From: Lachnospiraceae bacterium | Lineage (GTDB): Bacteria > Bacillota > Clostridia > Lachnospirales > Lachnospiraceae | Length of the DNA stretch: 64,000 bases | Direction of reading: 5' to 3' | NCBI GenBank assembly: GCA_015258095.1 | Contig: JABZIV010000003.1 | Coordinates: 1-64,000 of the forward strand | Shown: piece by piece, positions 46,834-56,014 of the stretch | Layout of the letters: each line of letters opens with the position of its first letter | Numbering within the stretch: position 1 is the first letter of the stretch | The notes under the pieces: generated by a model | Database searches by the model: none | Seen by the model: the letters and a program-made list of their open reading frames with translations, nothing else | What the model was told of the DNA's origin: nothing | Program-made: the position numbers and the translations under genes

Positions 46834-47841
46834 TTAAGCAAAAAGCTTCGACAATCTCTTCGCGGCAAGTCTGCATTCCAATACTTCCTTACAAGGTTTA
46901 TGAATGATTTTCCGCATATCCTGCAACTCTTTCTCTTCATGCAGAAGAAGCCGCTGTGCCTCTTCCACCGTAACCGCCACAAAACGAATCTTATCGTCCA
47001 TTCTTCTTTGCACAAGCTTCGGTAAATCCACGGAAATCACCGTTGCAATCTTTCCATACCCTCCCGTAGTCTGCCGGTCAGCCAGTAGAATAATCGGCTT
47101 TCCGTGAGAGGGAACCTGGATGGAACCCAGGGCGATTCCGTCAGAAATAATATCCGACCCCCTCTTGCTTTCGATATAGGCGCCTTCCAGACGCATCCCC
47201 ATCCGGTCAAACTCCGCGCCGACCATATATTCCGTCTCCAGAAAGCTCTTTATCCCTTTCTTGGAAAATACTTCCTCCTCTGGTCCCAAAATCACACGGA
47301 TTGTGGCTTTATTTTCCTCATATTCTTTTAACGGAAGCGTTCGGGAAAGGAAAGTCGGAAGGTAGATCCGTCTCGTGATACGCGTCTCGATATAATCTCC
47401 GTCCTCCAGCTTTCTTCCTTTAAATCCGCCAATCCGGCACTTTAAGTTCGTAGAACGGGAACCCATCACCACCGGTACTTTAAGGTAGTTCGAAAAAGCA
47501 ATGTAACAGCTTCTTCCGCTTCGGGCGGAACCCAGTTTCAAGACATCCCCTTCCGCCACATAGAGTGCGGTATACATCGGCACTTCTTCATCATTGATTT
47601 CCGGTCGGAAGTCTCCCCCCGTAATGGAGATAATCATCGGCGCGGTAAACTCCAGGGTCGGTCCGATTAAAGTACACTCCAGCACCGCTTCATTTTCCGG
47701 ATTGTCCAGAAGCAGGTTTGCAATACGAAAAGCCCGCCTGTCCATTACCCCGTTCACATTGAAGCCCTGTGCCTGGTAGCCGTTTCTTCCGAGGTCCTGC
47801 ACCGTCGTGAGCAGTCCTCCTTTGATTACACGAAATCCCAT
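46834..47841 (-). CDS. pxpC: 5-oxoprolinase subunit C (KipA-like)
   Basis: 335 residues from ATG 47841 behind GGGGGAG; the longer frame start at 47871 lies inside pxpB. GLLTTVQDLGRNGYQAQGFNVNGVMDRRAFRIANLLL and DGIALGSIQVPSHGKPIILLADRQTTGGYGKIA fix the family. Cyclophilin-like biotin-dependent carboxylase fold. Confidence 0.94.
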   Translation of the reverse strand: MGFRVIKGGLLTTVQDLGRNGYQAQGFNVNGVMDRRAFRIANLLLDNPENEAVLECTLIGPTLEFTAPMIISITGGDFRPEINDEEVPMYTALYVAEGDVLKLGSARSGRSCYIAFSNYLKVPVVMGSRSTNLKCRIGGFKGRKLEDGDYIETRITRRIYLPTFLSRTLPLKEYEENKATIRVILGPEEEVFSKKGIKSFLETEYMVGAEFDRMGMRLEGAYIESKRGSDIISDGIALGSIQVPSHGKPIILLADRQTTGGYGKIATVISVDLPKLVQRRMDDKIRFVAVTVEEAQRLLLHEEKELQDMRKIIHKPCKEVLECRLAAKRLSKLFA

Positions 47842-47842
47842 C

Positions 47843-48568
47843 TTACTCCCCCTTGTGCCACCGCACTTCATAGCGGTCCTCTGCTACTGCTTCTTCTATT
47901 TCCTGATACTCTTTCAGGGAAATGGGACAGAAACGAATGTACTCTCCTGCTCGCGTAAGAATCGGTTCCTTCTTTAAGGGGTCGTACATCTTCACCGGTG
48001 TTTTTCCGATAAGGCGCCAGCCTCCCGGCGAATCCACAGGATATACACCGGTCTGGGAGCCTCCTATCCCTACGGAACCTGCCGGAATCCGAAGTCGAGG
48101 ACTATCCAGACGATTGGTATGTAACGCTTCCGGAAGACCGCCGAGATAAGTAAATCCCGGCAGGAAACCCAACATATAAATCAGATAGTCTATCGAGCTG
48201 TGCTTCTCAATCACTTCTTCTACCGTTAAGGAGGACTTCTCCGACACAAAATCGAGATCGGGACCAAAATCTCCACCATAACAAACCGGAATCTCCCAGA
48301 CCTTTTTCTCCATACTTTCCACCCTGGTGTCCATCTTCACAAGGGAACGAAGCCTTCGGAACAGTTCCTCATAGCGAATCACCAGGGGATTATATTCCAC
48401 CAGCAGGGATGCATACGCCGGAATCATATCCACGATCCCCTCTATCTGTTGCATCTTGATGAGTTGTACCGTCGCACTGATACGACGATTCACTTCTTCA
48501 CTTATTTCCTGTTGAAATTGAATCAGTATGGCAGAATCCCCTGCTGCAACCACTCTTACCTTTTCCAT
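47843..48568 (-). CDS. pxpB: 5-oxoprolinase subunit B (KipI-like)
   Basis: 241 residues. AAGDSAILIQFQQEIS at the start and MLGFLPGFTYLGGLPEAL, RIPAGSVGIGGSQTGVYPVDSPGGWRLIGKTP later are family hallmarks. Stop nearly meets the pxpC start, so the two are translated together. Confidence 0.95.
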   Translation of the reverse strand: MEKVRVVAAGDSAILIQFQQEISEEVNRRISATVQLIKMQQIEGIVDMIPAYASLLVEYNPLVIRYEELFRRLRSLVKMDTRVESMEKKVWEIPVCYGGDFGPDLDFVSEKSSLTVEEVIEKHSSIDYLIYMLGFLPGFTYLGGLPEALHTNRLDSPRLRIPAGSVGIGGSQTGVYPVDSPGGWRLIGKTPVKMYDPLKKEPILTRAGEYIRFCPISLKEYQEIEEAVAEDRYEVRWHKGE

Positions 48569-48631
48569 AATCCATTCCTTTTGTATTCATTTTTTTGTGC
48601 ATTCCTAAGTTGTCCCGTGCCTTCTCTACTC

Positions 48632-49825
48632 TTAAAACAACTTCAAAGCGGAAAGAGAACGGACGCCGACATAAGCGGATAAAACGACGACCAAAACTCC
48701 CAGGAAGAACAGGAGTTTAGGATGCTTATACCCTTCTCCCATAATACTCTTTTTCTGCGATGCGACAAGACAAGTTCCCAGCGTAATCGGTAAAATAAGT
48801 CCGTTTAATGCACCGGCAAGGACAAGAAGACTCGCCGGTTTTCCAAGAAAAGCCATCACCAGTGTGGAAATCACGATAAAAGCAATCGTCCAGGCATTTT
48901 CTTTTTCCGCTATTTTTTTAGAAAAGGTCTTTAAAAAACTGACCGAGGTATAGGCAGCACCGATAATCGAGGTAATTGCCGCACAGGTAAGCACAAGTCC
49001 GGAAAAGCGCCTTCCGATTTCTCCCGCACCCTGGAAGAAGGCATCCGCTGCCGGATTCTTCGCGTCCAGTGTCACACCGCGAATCACTACACCGAGAACC
49101 GCGAGGAAAAGAAGAACCCGCACAATCGTTGCTACAATCATTCCCATTACGGCTGAATACTGAATATCCTTCAGTTTTTCTTCTCCGGTGACGCCGGCAT
49201 CAATCAAACGGTGCGCTCCGGCAAAAGTAATGTATCCGCCTACCGTACCGCCAAGAAGGGTAAGAATTGCCGGAACCAGATTGCCTATACTTTCTTCCGG
49301 TAAAATCGTATTCTTGGTCGCATGGAGTAGAGGCGGCTTAACCATAACAATCACAATCAAAATCACAAGAATCATAAGACCACCCAGAACCTTAACCAGC
49401 TTATCCATGATTCCCTTCGCATCTTTGGAAAGGAAAACCAGCACGGCAAGACCGCCGGCAAGGAAATACGAAATCTGTACGGGAATTCCTAAAGTAGTCT
49501 GAATACCGAGTGCACCGCCACCGACGTTACCAATATTAAAGACAAGTCCTCCGAGCACAATCAAAAAAGAAATAAAATAGCCCAGTCCCGGAAGTAGCCG
49601 ATTCCCGACCTCCTGTCCACGCAGTCCGCTCACACAAAGTACTCTCCAGATATTTAACTGCGCCACAATCGAGAGAAGAACGGAAAGCAGAATCACAAAG
49701 CCGAAGCTTCCTTTAAAGTCTCCGGTGAACTTCGCTGTCTGTGTCAAAAACCCCGGTCCTATGGCGGAAGTTGCCATCAAAAATGCCGCTCCAAGCAGCG
49801 CACCACTTTTTGTTTTTCCTTTCAT
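48632..49825 (-). CDS. NRAMP-family membrane transporter of the pxp cluster
   Basis: 397 residues, about 11 membrane helices, MntH/NRAMP superfamily (LeuT fold). SAIGPGFLTQTAKFTGDF at the start resembles the helix 1 metal site region, but the usual DPGN is replaced by GPGF, and no MPH motif is visible in helix 6. Relatives in this operon setting may carry organic substrates or other ions. It leads the operon, so 5-oxoproline uptake is a reasonable idea, untested. Confidence 0.85.
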   Translation of the reverse strand: MKGKTKSGALLGAAFLMATSAIGPGFLTQTAKFTGDFKGSFGFVILLSVLLSIVAQLNIWRVLCVSGLRGQEVGNRLLPGLGYFISFLIVLGGLVFNIGNVGGGALGIQTTLGIPVQISYFLAGGLAVLVFLSKDAKGIMDKLVKVLGGLMILVILIVIVMVKPPLLHATKNTILPEESIGNLVPAILTLLGGTVGGYITFAGAHRLIDAGVTGEEKLKDIQYSAVMGMIVATIVRVLLFLAVLGVVIRGVTLDAKNPAADAFFQGAGEIGRRFSGLVLTCAAITSIIGAAYTSVSFLKTFSKKIAEKENAWTIAFIVISTLVMAFLGKPASLLVLAGALNGLILPITLGTCLVASQKKSIMGEGYKHPKLLFFLGVLVVVLSAYVGVRSLSALKLF

Positions 49826-49882
49826 ACTGTTTCCTCCTTCTATTGAGACATATCTTTTTGTGTCTTTTATTTAAGTCTTGTT

Positions 49883-49914
49883 ATGCAGTATACTTCATTT
49901 TCTGCATTCGTCAA
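49883..49914 (-). promoter_or_regulatory. Promoter of the pxp operon with overlapping inverted repeat
   Basis: Minus strand TTGACG (49914-49909), 16 bases, TATACT (49892-49887). ATGCAG (49883-49888) and CTGCAT (49902-49907) flank the -10 and spacer as a 6-bp inverted repeat with 13-base gap, a possible repressor site. Confidence 0.65.
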
Positions 49915-50085
49915 GAAAAAAGAGAAAAAGTTGCTTAAGTTTTTTTTGATAAAGAAGATACAGCATAGCGGCGCTAAGAATTATACCCTTCCTTCATTTT
50001 GACGATATTCTTTCTATATCACGCGAAACAGCATAGCTGTTCCCGGCAAAATCCGAACAAAAAATTATTTTAGAAAGGAGAACGT

Positions 50086-50871
50086 ATGGCACTACGTCCA
50101 CTCGCAAACCATGCTCGCAGCGCACAAGTACAAATCGAAAAAAACAAGCTGTCCTTTAAGTCCGGAGGAGAGAGGAAGACAGTCGAAATCAAAACCGTCA
50201 AAACGGATCGTTTCCAAGCAAGCACCGAATACCGGGAATTTGTGAAAGAACAAAAAGCAAAAGCAGAAAATCAGGGAGAAACCGTCTTTCTCAATGGAAG
50301 CTATGCCGGGTCATTCAGAAAAGACCTGAAAAACGGCGGAATACGGATTCAACTGGAAAATGCGGACGACCTCTTAAACCTTGCTGAAGACGGCTATATT
50401 GAAATGGGCGGTCAGAAAATCCTTCTTACCGATGAAGAGAAAAAGACCTTTAAAAAACTCGGAAAAGATATCCAATCGTACAACGAAATGGCAGAAAAAC
50501 TCGGAAATGCCGTAAAGGATGCGGAAAATGCCAAAGAGCAGGGAGAGGCAGAGGCAAAAGCCATGCAGGAAAAGTGGAATCTGCTTAAAATTGCCATGCT
50601 TTACGGAACCGGGAAAGCGGTTAATGAAAAAGACCTGAACCATTTAAGAGAAAAAGACCCGAAACTCTACTCCGTTGCTGTATCCATGCGTGCTTTACAG
50701 GAGAAAGTGGAAGAAGATAAAGATAAAAAATCCATCCTCGAAGACGAGAAGGAAGATACGGATACGAAAGTGGAGGCAGTTCCTCTCACGAGTAAAAAAG
50801 CGGAAATTCATCTTTCCAGCGAAGGAAAGCTTATCTCTGTTCAGGCCGCGGTATCGGAACAGAGCTCTTAA
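50086..50871 (+). CDS. Uncharacterised charged helical protein
   Basis: 261 residues, family not recognised. AAAGGAG precedes ATG 50086. The first ~25 residues read ALRPLANHARSAQVQIEKNK; residues 115-170 are strongly helical and charged (KKLGKDIQSYNEMAEKLG...), and 205-240 is a Lys/Asp/Glu-rich stretch. No signal peptide, membrane helix or cysteine cluster, so probably cytosolic. Transcribed alone with a strong terminator. Confidence 0.75.
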   Translation: MALRPLANHARSAQVQIEKNKLSFKSGGERKTVEIKTVKTDRFQASTEYREFVKEQKAKAENQGETVFLNGSYAGSFRKDLKNGGIRIQLENADDLLNLAEDGYIEMGGQKILLTDEEKKTFKKLGKDIQSYNEMAEKLGNAVKDAENAKEQGEAEAKAMQEKWNLLKIAMLYGTGKAVNEKDLNHLREKDPKLYSVAVSMRALQEKVEEDKDKKSILEDEKEDTDTKVEAVPLTSKKAEIHLSSEGKLISVQAAVSEQSS

Positions 50872-50890
50872 GTTTATCCTTCCTACGAAA

Positions 50891-50939
50891 AAAACATCTG
50901 CTCATCGGTCCCGCTAAGGGGACATGAGCGGATGTTTTT
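50891..50939 (+). terminator. Terminator of the charged helical protein gene
   Basis: AAAACATCTGCTCAT pairs with ATGAGCGGATGTTTT (one mismatch), with an inner GTCCC/GGGAC stem, then TTTTTC. Confidence 0.9.
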
Positions 50940-51002
50940 CTATCGCGCACTGATCAATTCCATTTCCATGTGCACTTTTCAATTGAATTCCCAAGGCAAT
51001 TC

Positions 51003-52973
51003 TTAATTCAACCAACGCATTTGCCACTCTTTGGCAAGTTCAAGCGCTTCTTCTTTTCCGGACAGTTCTTCCCTCCACTCTTTCGGAATGGAAGAAAGCC
51101 CGTAATGTGCAGCGGCAAGGGTGGAAACCAGGATAGGCAGATTCTTTCCCTGCTCCTTCGTTACAAAACGGAGAGATTTCTCCACGGCTTCCTGATAACT
51201 TCCGGTATGTAGGAGCACCCAGACTGCAATAAAAAGACTCTTCTCCGCACTGCCGTCCGGACTGAGCTCTTCCTCTTTTTTCTGCTTGATTTCCTCAGGA
51301 TGCAAGAAGGGAAGCAGGGCGGAATAGTACGAAGCAATCTCATCATAGTCTTTCACATCTTCCCTATGCTGCGCTTTCGCTTCTTCATTCCACTTTGCCT
51401 CTTCCTCGTCTTCCGCCTCTTCCTCTTCATAGAAAAGGCCTACATAAGAAGCCGCTGCAGAAAGCTCTTCTTCCAGGCTTTCCCCGCCGATATGCAAAAC
51501 CAGATTACGAATCATATAGCTGTAAAGTTCCGCCATAAGAAGAGCAAGCGGAGATCTGTGTGTCAGCTTTGCTCCGTCATGCAACATTTCCCGATCCAAG
51601 TCGGTAAACTGATGCGCTCTTCTGCAAAGAAGAAGAGCGAAAGGGAGCATCCTGCAAAGCACGGAATCATCGAAAAGGTCCGAGCCGACTTCCTCCGGTT
51701 TCTTTCCGGTTGCATAGTGCATGACTGCCGCATCTACCGCCTCAACACTGTCTTCTTCTTTTCCGTTCAGAAGGTAGAGTCCCTTGGACTTCCATTCATA
51801 CATTTTCTCCATCATATCCTGCATGGATAGACGCTTCTCCGTATTCAAACTGTGGAACGAGGAAAGTAAGATACTGTTTATCGTCGGTCTTAGGCTAAAC
51901 GCTCCCGCCTGAAAGGGAGGATCCTGAACTAAGCCCCTCTCTTTCGAAAGTCCCAGGCTTCCTCCCAGGAGAGAAGAAAGAATCATATTCTCCGCCAAAT
52001 CTTTCGTAAGACTCCGCTTCTCTTCATTTTCCTTACTCAATTTATTTCGTCTTTCCCATGCATCGGAAAGCCACTGAATCAGGTTCATGCTTAAGAAGAA
52101 GGACTGAGACCAGGGATTGATAATCATCCCGTCCATTTTCCCGTTCTCGGAAATATGAATGGCCGCTTTCAATACCTCGGCAATCGGCATCGCAATGGCC
52201 GCTGTCGTTTCTTTGTTCTTCCTCACTTCTTCTCCGGAGGTAAATACCGCCATGGCATCTCTTCCGTCACTGGTACTTAGATGATTAAAATGCACCTGCC
52301 CGTCTATCGTCTCTCCCGCACTCTTCTCGGTAGAAACAATGGCGACAAGCAGTTCCGCACTCTCCTCCATGCCCGCTAAGAATCCCTGCAAGACTTTCTC
52401 AATACCGGACCTTCTCTCCTCCTCAGGCATCTCTTGATCGTCCGCGTACTGTTTCTGCATCGCATAGTACTTTGTAATGGCGTCCATTATGCCGGCACTC
52501 CCTTTCAGCCTTTCCTCTACACGGTCCGTCCGGATCTTATTCTGAAAAGCCTGAATCGCCTCTTTCTGCATAATAAAGCTGTTACTGAACGGATTAATCA
52601 CCATTCCGGAAGCTTTCGGATGCGCTGCCAGAATATGGAGAATTTCCTCTGCGGGGAGTAAAACGGCACTGCTGTCCTGTCCTTCCCCTCCGCCTCTTTT
52701 CTCTTCTTCATCGGTAAAGACAGCGGCAAAGCTCTTCCCGTCTTCCGTCTGTAAAAACTTCAGCGTAATCTGCTGTTGTCCGTCTTTCTCTCCTGCCGGA
52801 TCTGCAGCGAGAAGAAGCCCTCCTCCCTTTTGAATCAAATTTTCCAGCTCTTGAAACACTTGATTCAAGTGTTCTTGGTCTCTATGATCGGAAAACGCCA
52901 AAATCTTCTGATGCAGTCCTTCCGCCATCCTGAGGCGTGCTTTCATCTCCTCTTCCGCTAACTTCTCTGCCAT
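51003..52973 (-). CDS. Two SseB-like domains fused to a degenerate ADP-ribosylglycohydrolase
   Basis: 656 residues. Two repeats resemble the SseB N-terminal domain: about 30-150 (FAAVFTDEEE, GMVINPFSNSFIM) and 190-310 (MAVFTSGEE, GMIINPWSQSFFLS). Residues 330-655 follow the ADP-ribosylglycohydrolase (ARH/DraG) order: LAENMILSSLLGGSLGLSKERG, CRMLPFALLL, LTHRSPLALLMAELYSYM, then VLLHTGSYQEAVEKSLRF and AAHYGLSSIPKEW. The metal-binding DD and GDTDT motifs are missing: the first site reads RPTINSILLS and the last EQGKNLPI. It should keep the fold but not the hydrolase activity. AGGAGG precedes the start. Confidence 0.72.
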   Translation of the reverse strand: MAEKLAEEEMKARLRMAEGLHQKILAFSDHRDQEHLNQVFQELENLIQKGGGLLLAADPAGEKDGQQQITLKFLQTEDGKSFAAVFTDEEEKRGGGEGQDSSAVLLPAEEILHILAAHPKASGMVINPFSNSFIMQKEAIQAFQNKIRTDRVEERLKGSAGIMDAITKYYAMQKQYADDQEMPEEERRSGIEKVLQGFLAGMEESAELLVAIVSTEKSAGETIDGQVHFNHLSTSDGRDAMAVFTSGEEVRKNKETTAAIAMPIAEVLKAAIHISENGKMDGMIINPWSQSFFLSMNLIQWLSDAWERRNKLSKENEEKRSLTKDLAENMILSSLLGGSLGLSKERGLVQDPPFQAGAFSLRPTINSILLSSFHSLNTEKRLSMQDMMEKMYEWKSKGLYLLNGKEEDSVEAVDAAVMHYATGKKPEEVGSDLFDDSVLCRMLPFALLLCRRAHQFTDLDREMLHDGAKLTHRSPLALLMAELYSYMIRNLVLHIGGESLEEELSAAASYVGLFYEEEEAEDEEEAKWNEEAKAQHREDVKDYDEIASYYSALLPFLHPEEIKQKKEEELSPDGSAEKSLFIAVWVLLHTGSYQEAVEKSLRFVTKEQGKNLPILVSTLAAAHYGLSSIPKEWREELSGKEEALELAKEWQMRWLN

Positions 52974-53009
52974 CTTTTCCTCCTACTTGTACCCGTGCCA
53001 AAACGCAAA

Positions 53010-53071
53010 ACAGCGTCCGGAACACTGTAAAACAAAACGAGATACCGCACGCTTTGCGAGCGATACTCGTT
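53010..53071 (-). terminator. Tandem terminator hairpins behind mgtA
   Basis: On the minus strand AACGAG plus GCG-rich inner pairs (53036-53071) ends in CTCGTTTTGTTTT. A second, smaller hairpin (ACAG...CTGT, 53010-53029) is followed by TTTGCGTTTTGG. They lie in the 233-base gap after mgtA, which otherwise shows no gene. Confidence 0.6.
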
Positions 53072-53206
53072 ATGAATCGAAACGACTGCCGGAAACAATC
53101 GTTATCACCCAAAGTGCCCAGTTCGATTCCTTAAGTCTTCTCCCCTCATTTCGGAATACCATAACAGTATAGCAGAGAAGCCAAAACGGGAAAACATTTT
53201 TCTACA

Positions 53207-55972
53207 CTACAACCATTCTCCGAAGTATCGAATATACCATTTTTTCACCGTCTCTACCGAAATACAATAGAGGAAAAGAATCAGCAACAGATAGACAAAG
53301 TAATTCGCCGGCATCTTCGTAAAAGTATCTTTAAAAACCGGGGCAAAAACATACGGGATGAGAACAGCGGAAAGGATTCCCAGAATCGAGGCGAAGGCCA
53401 GTCGTACATCACAGTGCGAATCCAAAATGGGCCGCTTGGAGGTCCGGATAAACTGTACAATCAAAATCTGAGAAATCAGCCCTTCTATAAACCACCCCGT
53501 TTGAAAATGATTCTGCAATGCCATACTGTTGTATCCCAGGAAAAACCAGAGGACAAGAAAGGTTAGCACATCAAATACGGAAGAAACGCCTCCCATGACA
53601 TTCATAAAAGAGCTAAGAGAGGTACTCTTCCATTTATGCGGTTTTTGCAGGAACTCCTCATCCACATTATCCCAGGGGATGGCAATCTGCGTAAAGTCAT
53701 AAATCAGATTCTGAATCAGAATCTGTAAAGGCAGAATCGGCAGGAACGGTAAAAACAAAGAGGCAATCAGAACGGAAAATACGTTTCCGAAATTACCGGA
53801 CAGAGCCATCTTCATGTATTTCAAGATGTTCCCGTAGATTCGTCTTCCTTCATGAATGCCGTTTAAAATCACCATCAGGCTCTTCTCCAGAAGGATGATA
53901 TCCGCGCTTGCCTTTGCCACATCCGTTGCATTATCCACGGAAATACCGACATCGGCATCATGCAGGCTCGGCGCATCATTGACACCGTCTCCCATATAGC
54001 CGACGACGTGCCCGTTTTTCTGTATCGCATTGACCACCCGCTTCTTCTGCATCGGAGAAAGTCTTGCGAAGATATCCCTTTCCTCAACGAGCCGGGAAAG
54101 TTCCTCTTCACTGAGCTCATCCAGTTCCGTACCGGTAACCGCCTTCTGCTTATCGGCACCCTTCACGCCCACTAAACCGCAGACGTGCTCTACCACAACC
54201 GGTGCATCGCCGGAAATGACTTTCACCTGTACTCCCGCATGATACAAGCCCTGAATCGCTTCCTTGGCATCCTCTTTCGGCGGATCCAGAAAGGCGACGA
54301 TCCCGAGGAAAGTCATGTTGTTCTCATCTTCCGCATGAAAGACTTTCGCATCCTCAATCTCTCTCTTTTTTGCCGCTACCCCGATGATATGCATTCCCTG
54401 CTGGTTCAAACTGTCCGTAAGGGCGGATATGCGCTTCTCATCAAAATCCGCCATATCCATATAGGTCTTGTTCACGCGAACGCGGCTACAGCAGGAAAGA
54501 ACGGACTCCACTGCGCCTTTCGTAATCAGCACTTCCTCATTTTTTCCGGGGAGAACCTCCTGAAGAGCACTGTTTTCCGTTCCGAGAGTCGAGGAAACAG
54601 CCAGATTCTTATTCTTCCCTTCCAAAGAATCTTTCCTGTCTTCCTCGGAAATCTTTTCCACATCCGTTCGAATCAGAACGCTCATTCTTCGTCTTTCAAA
54701 ATCATACGGAATCTCATCCGTCTTGACAAAACCGCCGGCATACTGATCCACATGATTTTGCTTGCCATAAGCGAGAATTGCCCGGTCAATCACATTTTTT
54801 ACACCGGTGGAATAAAAGGCATTCATCCAGGAGTAGTTGAGAACCAGGTGGGAGCTCTTTCCGTCACACCCCAGATACTCCTGCAAGATAACATTGTCCT
54901 GGGTCAGTGTTCCGGTCTTATCCGTACAGAGTACATCCACCGCCCCCAGATTCTGAATCGAAGACATATTTTTCACAATCGTCTTCTTCTTCGCCAGGAA
55001 CTGCGCCCCTTTTGCCAGCGTTCCGTTCACAATCATCGGAAGCATGCCGGGCGTAATGCCAACCGCCACGGAAATAGCAAAGAGAAATGCTTCCAGCCAG
55101 TTTTTCTTGACCAGGCCATTAATCAAAAGGACAAAAATCACCACCAGAACCATGTAGGTAATCAGAATCCTGGTAATTTTTGCAAGGCTCCGATCAAAAT
55201 CGGTATCCTTCTTCTCCTTATGGATGCTGGAAGAAATGCTCCCGAGGTAGGTGTTTTTTCCGGTAAAACAGATGACCCCGACTCCTGTCCCCGAGTTCAC
55301 CGTTGAACCGCTCAAACAGATATTTTGGAGTTCCGCAGCATTTCCCTCTGTTCTATCCGCACCCTTCCTTTTCTCAACGGGTACGGACTCGCCGGTAAAT
55401 GCGGAAACCGAAAGAAACAGGTCTTTACTCTCCAGGAGATATAAATCCCCGCTCACGATATCCCCCGAACCAATCAGCTCGATATCTCCCGGGACGAGTT
55501 CTTCCACCGGAATCTCTTCCACCTTCGTCCCCTCTTCGGTTTTCACCCGAATACGCACCGTATCATGCTCCATATCCCGGAGCTTTTGCATATCCCGGTA
55601 AGAGCCATAGTCCTGCACAAAACGGATCAATGCACTCATGCAGGCTAAAACCAGAATAATGGAAGCGGATAGAAGATCCCTTTCCAGGAGATAAGTCACG
55701 AACGAAAGAATCAAAAGCACGATGATAAAAGCATCCATAAAACTATGGAGAAGAAAATAAAACCAACCATGTTTTTCCTTCTCGGAAAGGTCATTTCCCC
55801 CATATTCTTCCAGACGCCTCCTGCGTTCCTCTTCCGAAAGCCCATTCGGATCAGCGGAAAAGGAAGTAAGCACCTCCTCTTGTTCTTTCTTCGCAAGGGC
55901 TCTGAATTTCTCCTCTGCACTGGTACTTTTTCCCGTATGCAATTCTTTTTGCAGTTTTTCTCCCATAGCCAT
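53207..55972 (-). CDS. mgtA: Magnesium-importing P-type ATPase (MgtA family)
   Basis: 921 residues, P-type IIIB. N-terminal cytosolic region, ten membrane helices, phosphorylation motif CTDKTGTLTQDN, ATP-binding KTDEIPYDFERRRMSVL, TGES loop as TGESVPVEK, and hinge GYMGDGVNDAPSLHDADVGISVD. SSIQNLGAVDVLCTDKTGTLT and the QNLIYDFTQIAIPWDNVDEEF segment near the C-terminus are typical of MgtA/MgtB. No M-box riboswitch is seen; only 42 bases separate it from the mscS gene upstream. ATG 55972 or 55966 are both possible starts. Confidence 0.93.
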   Translation of the reverse strand: MAMGEKLQKELHTGKSTSAEEKFRALAKKEQEEVLTSFSADPNGLSEEERRRRLEEYGGNDLSEKEKHGWFYFLLHSFMDAFIIVLLILSFVTYLLERDLLSASIILVLACMSALIRFVQDYGSYRDMQKLRDMEHDTVRIRVKTEEGTKVEEIPVEELVPGDIELIGSGDIVSGDLYLLESKDLFLSVSAFTGESVPVEKRKGADRTEGNAAELQNICLSGSTVNSGTGVGVICFTGKNTYLGSISSSIHKEKKDTDFDRSLAKITRILITYMVLVVIFVLLINGLVKKNWLEAFLFAISVAVGITPGMLPMIVNGTLAKGAQFLAKKKTIVKNMSSIQNLGAVDVLCTDKTGTLTQDNVILQEYLGCDGKSSHLVLNYSWMNAFYSTGVKNVIDRAILAYGKQNHVDQYAGGFVKTDEIPYDFERRRMSVLIRTDVEKISEEDRKDSLEGKNKNLAVSSTLGTENSALQEVLPGKNEEVLITKGAVESVLSCCSRVRVNKTYMDMADFDEKRISALTDSLNQQGMHIIGVAAKKREIEDAKVFHAEDENNMTFLGIVAFLDPPKEDAKEAIQGLYHAGVQVKVISGDAPVVVEHVCGLVGVKGADKQKAVTGTELDELSEEELSRLVEERDIFARLSPMQKKRVVNAIQKNGHVVGYMGDGVNDAPSLHDADVGISVDNATDVAKASADIILLEKSLMVILNGIHEGRRIYGNILKYMKMALSGNFGNVFSVLIASLFLPFLPILPLQILIQNLIYDFTQIAIPWDNVDEEFLQKPHKWKSTSLSSFMNVMGGVSSVFDVLTFLVLWFFLGYNSMALQNHFQTGWFIEGLISQILIVQFIRTSKRPILDSHCDVRLAFASILGILSAVLIPYVFAPVFKDTFTKMPANYFVYLLLILFLYCISVETVKKWYIRYFGEWL

Positions 55973-56014
55973 CCCTCTATCCTCTATTGCAAAACGGCTT
56001 TAAAAACAGCCCTT

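Noticed and set aside
49960..50037. ACAGCATAGC repeated twice, 68 bases apart, before the 50086 gene
   Set aside because: Only ten bases, and the second copy is part of a short palindrome (AACAGC-ATA-GCTGTT); could be chance.
55973..56014. M-box magnesium riboswitch before mgtA
   Set aside because: Only 42 bases separate mgtA from the mscS gene, far too short for an M-box.
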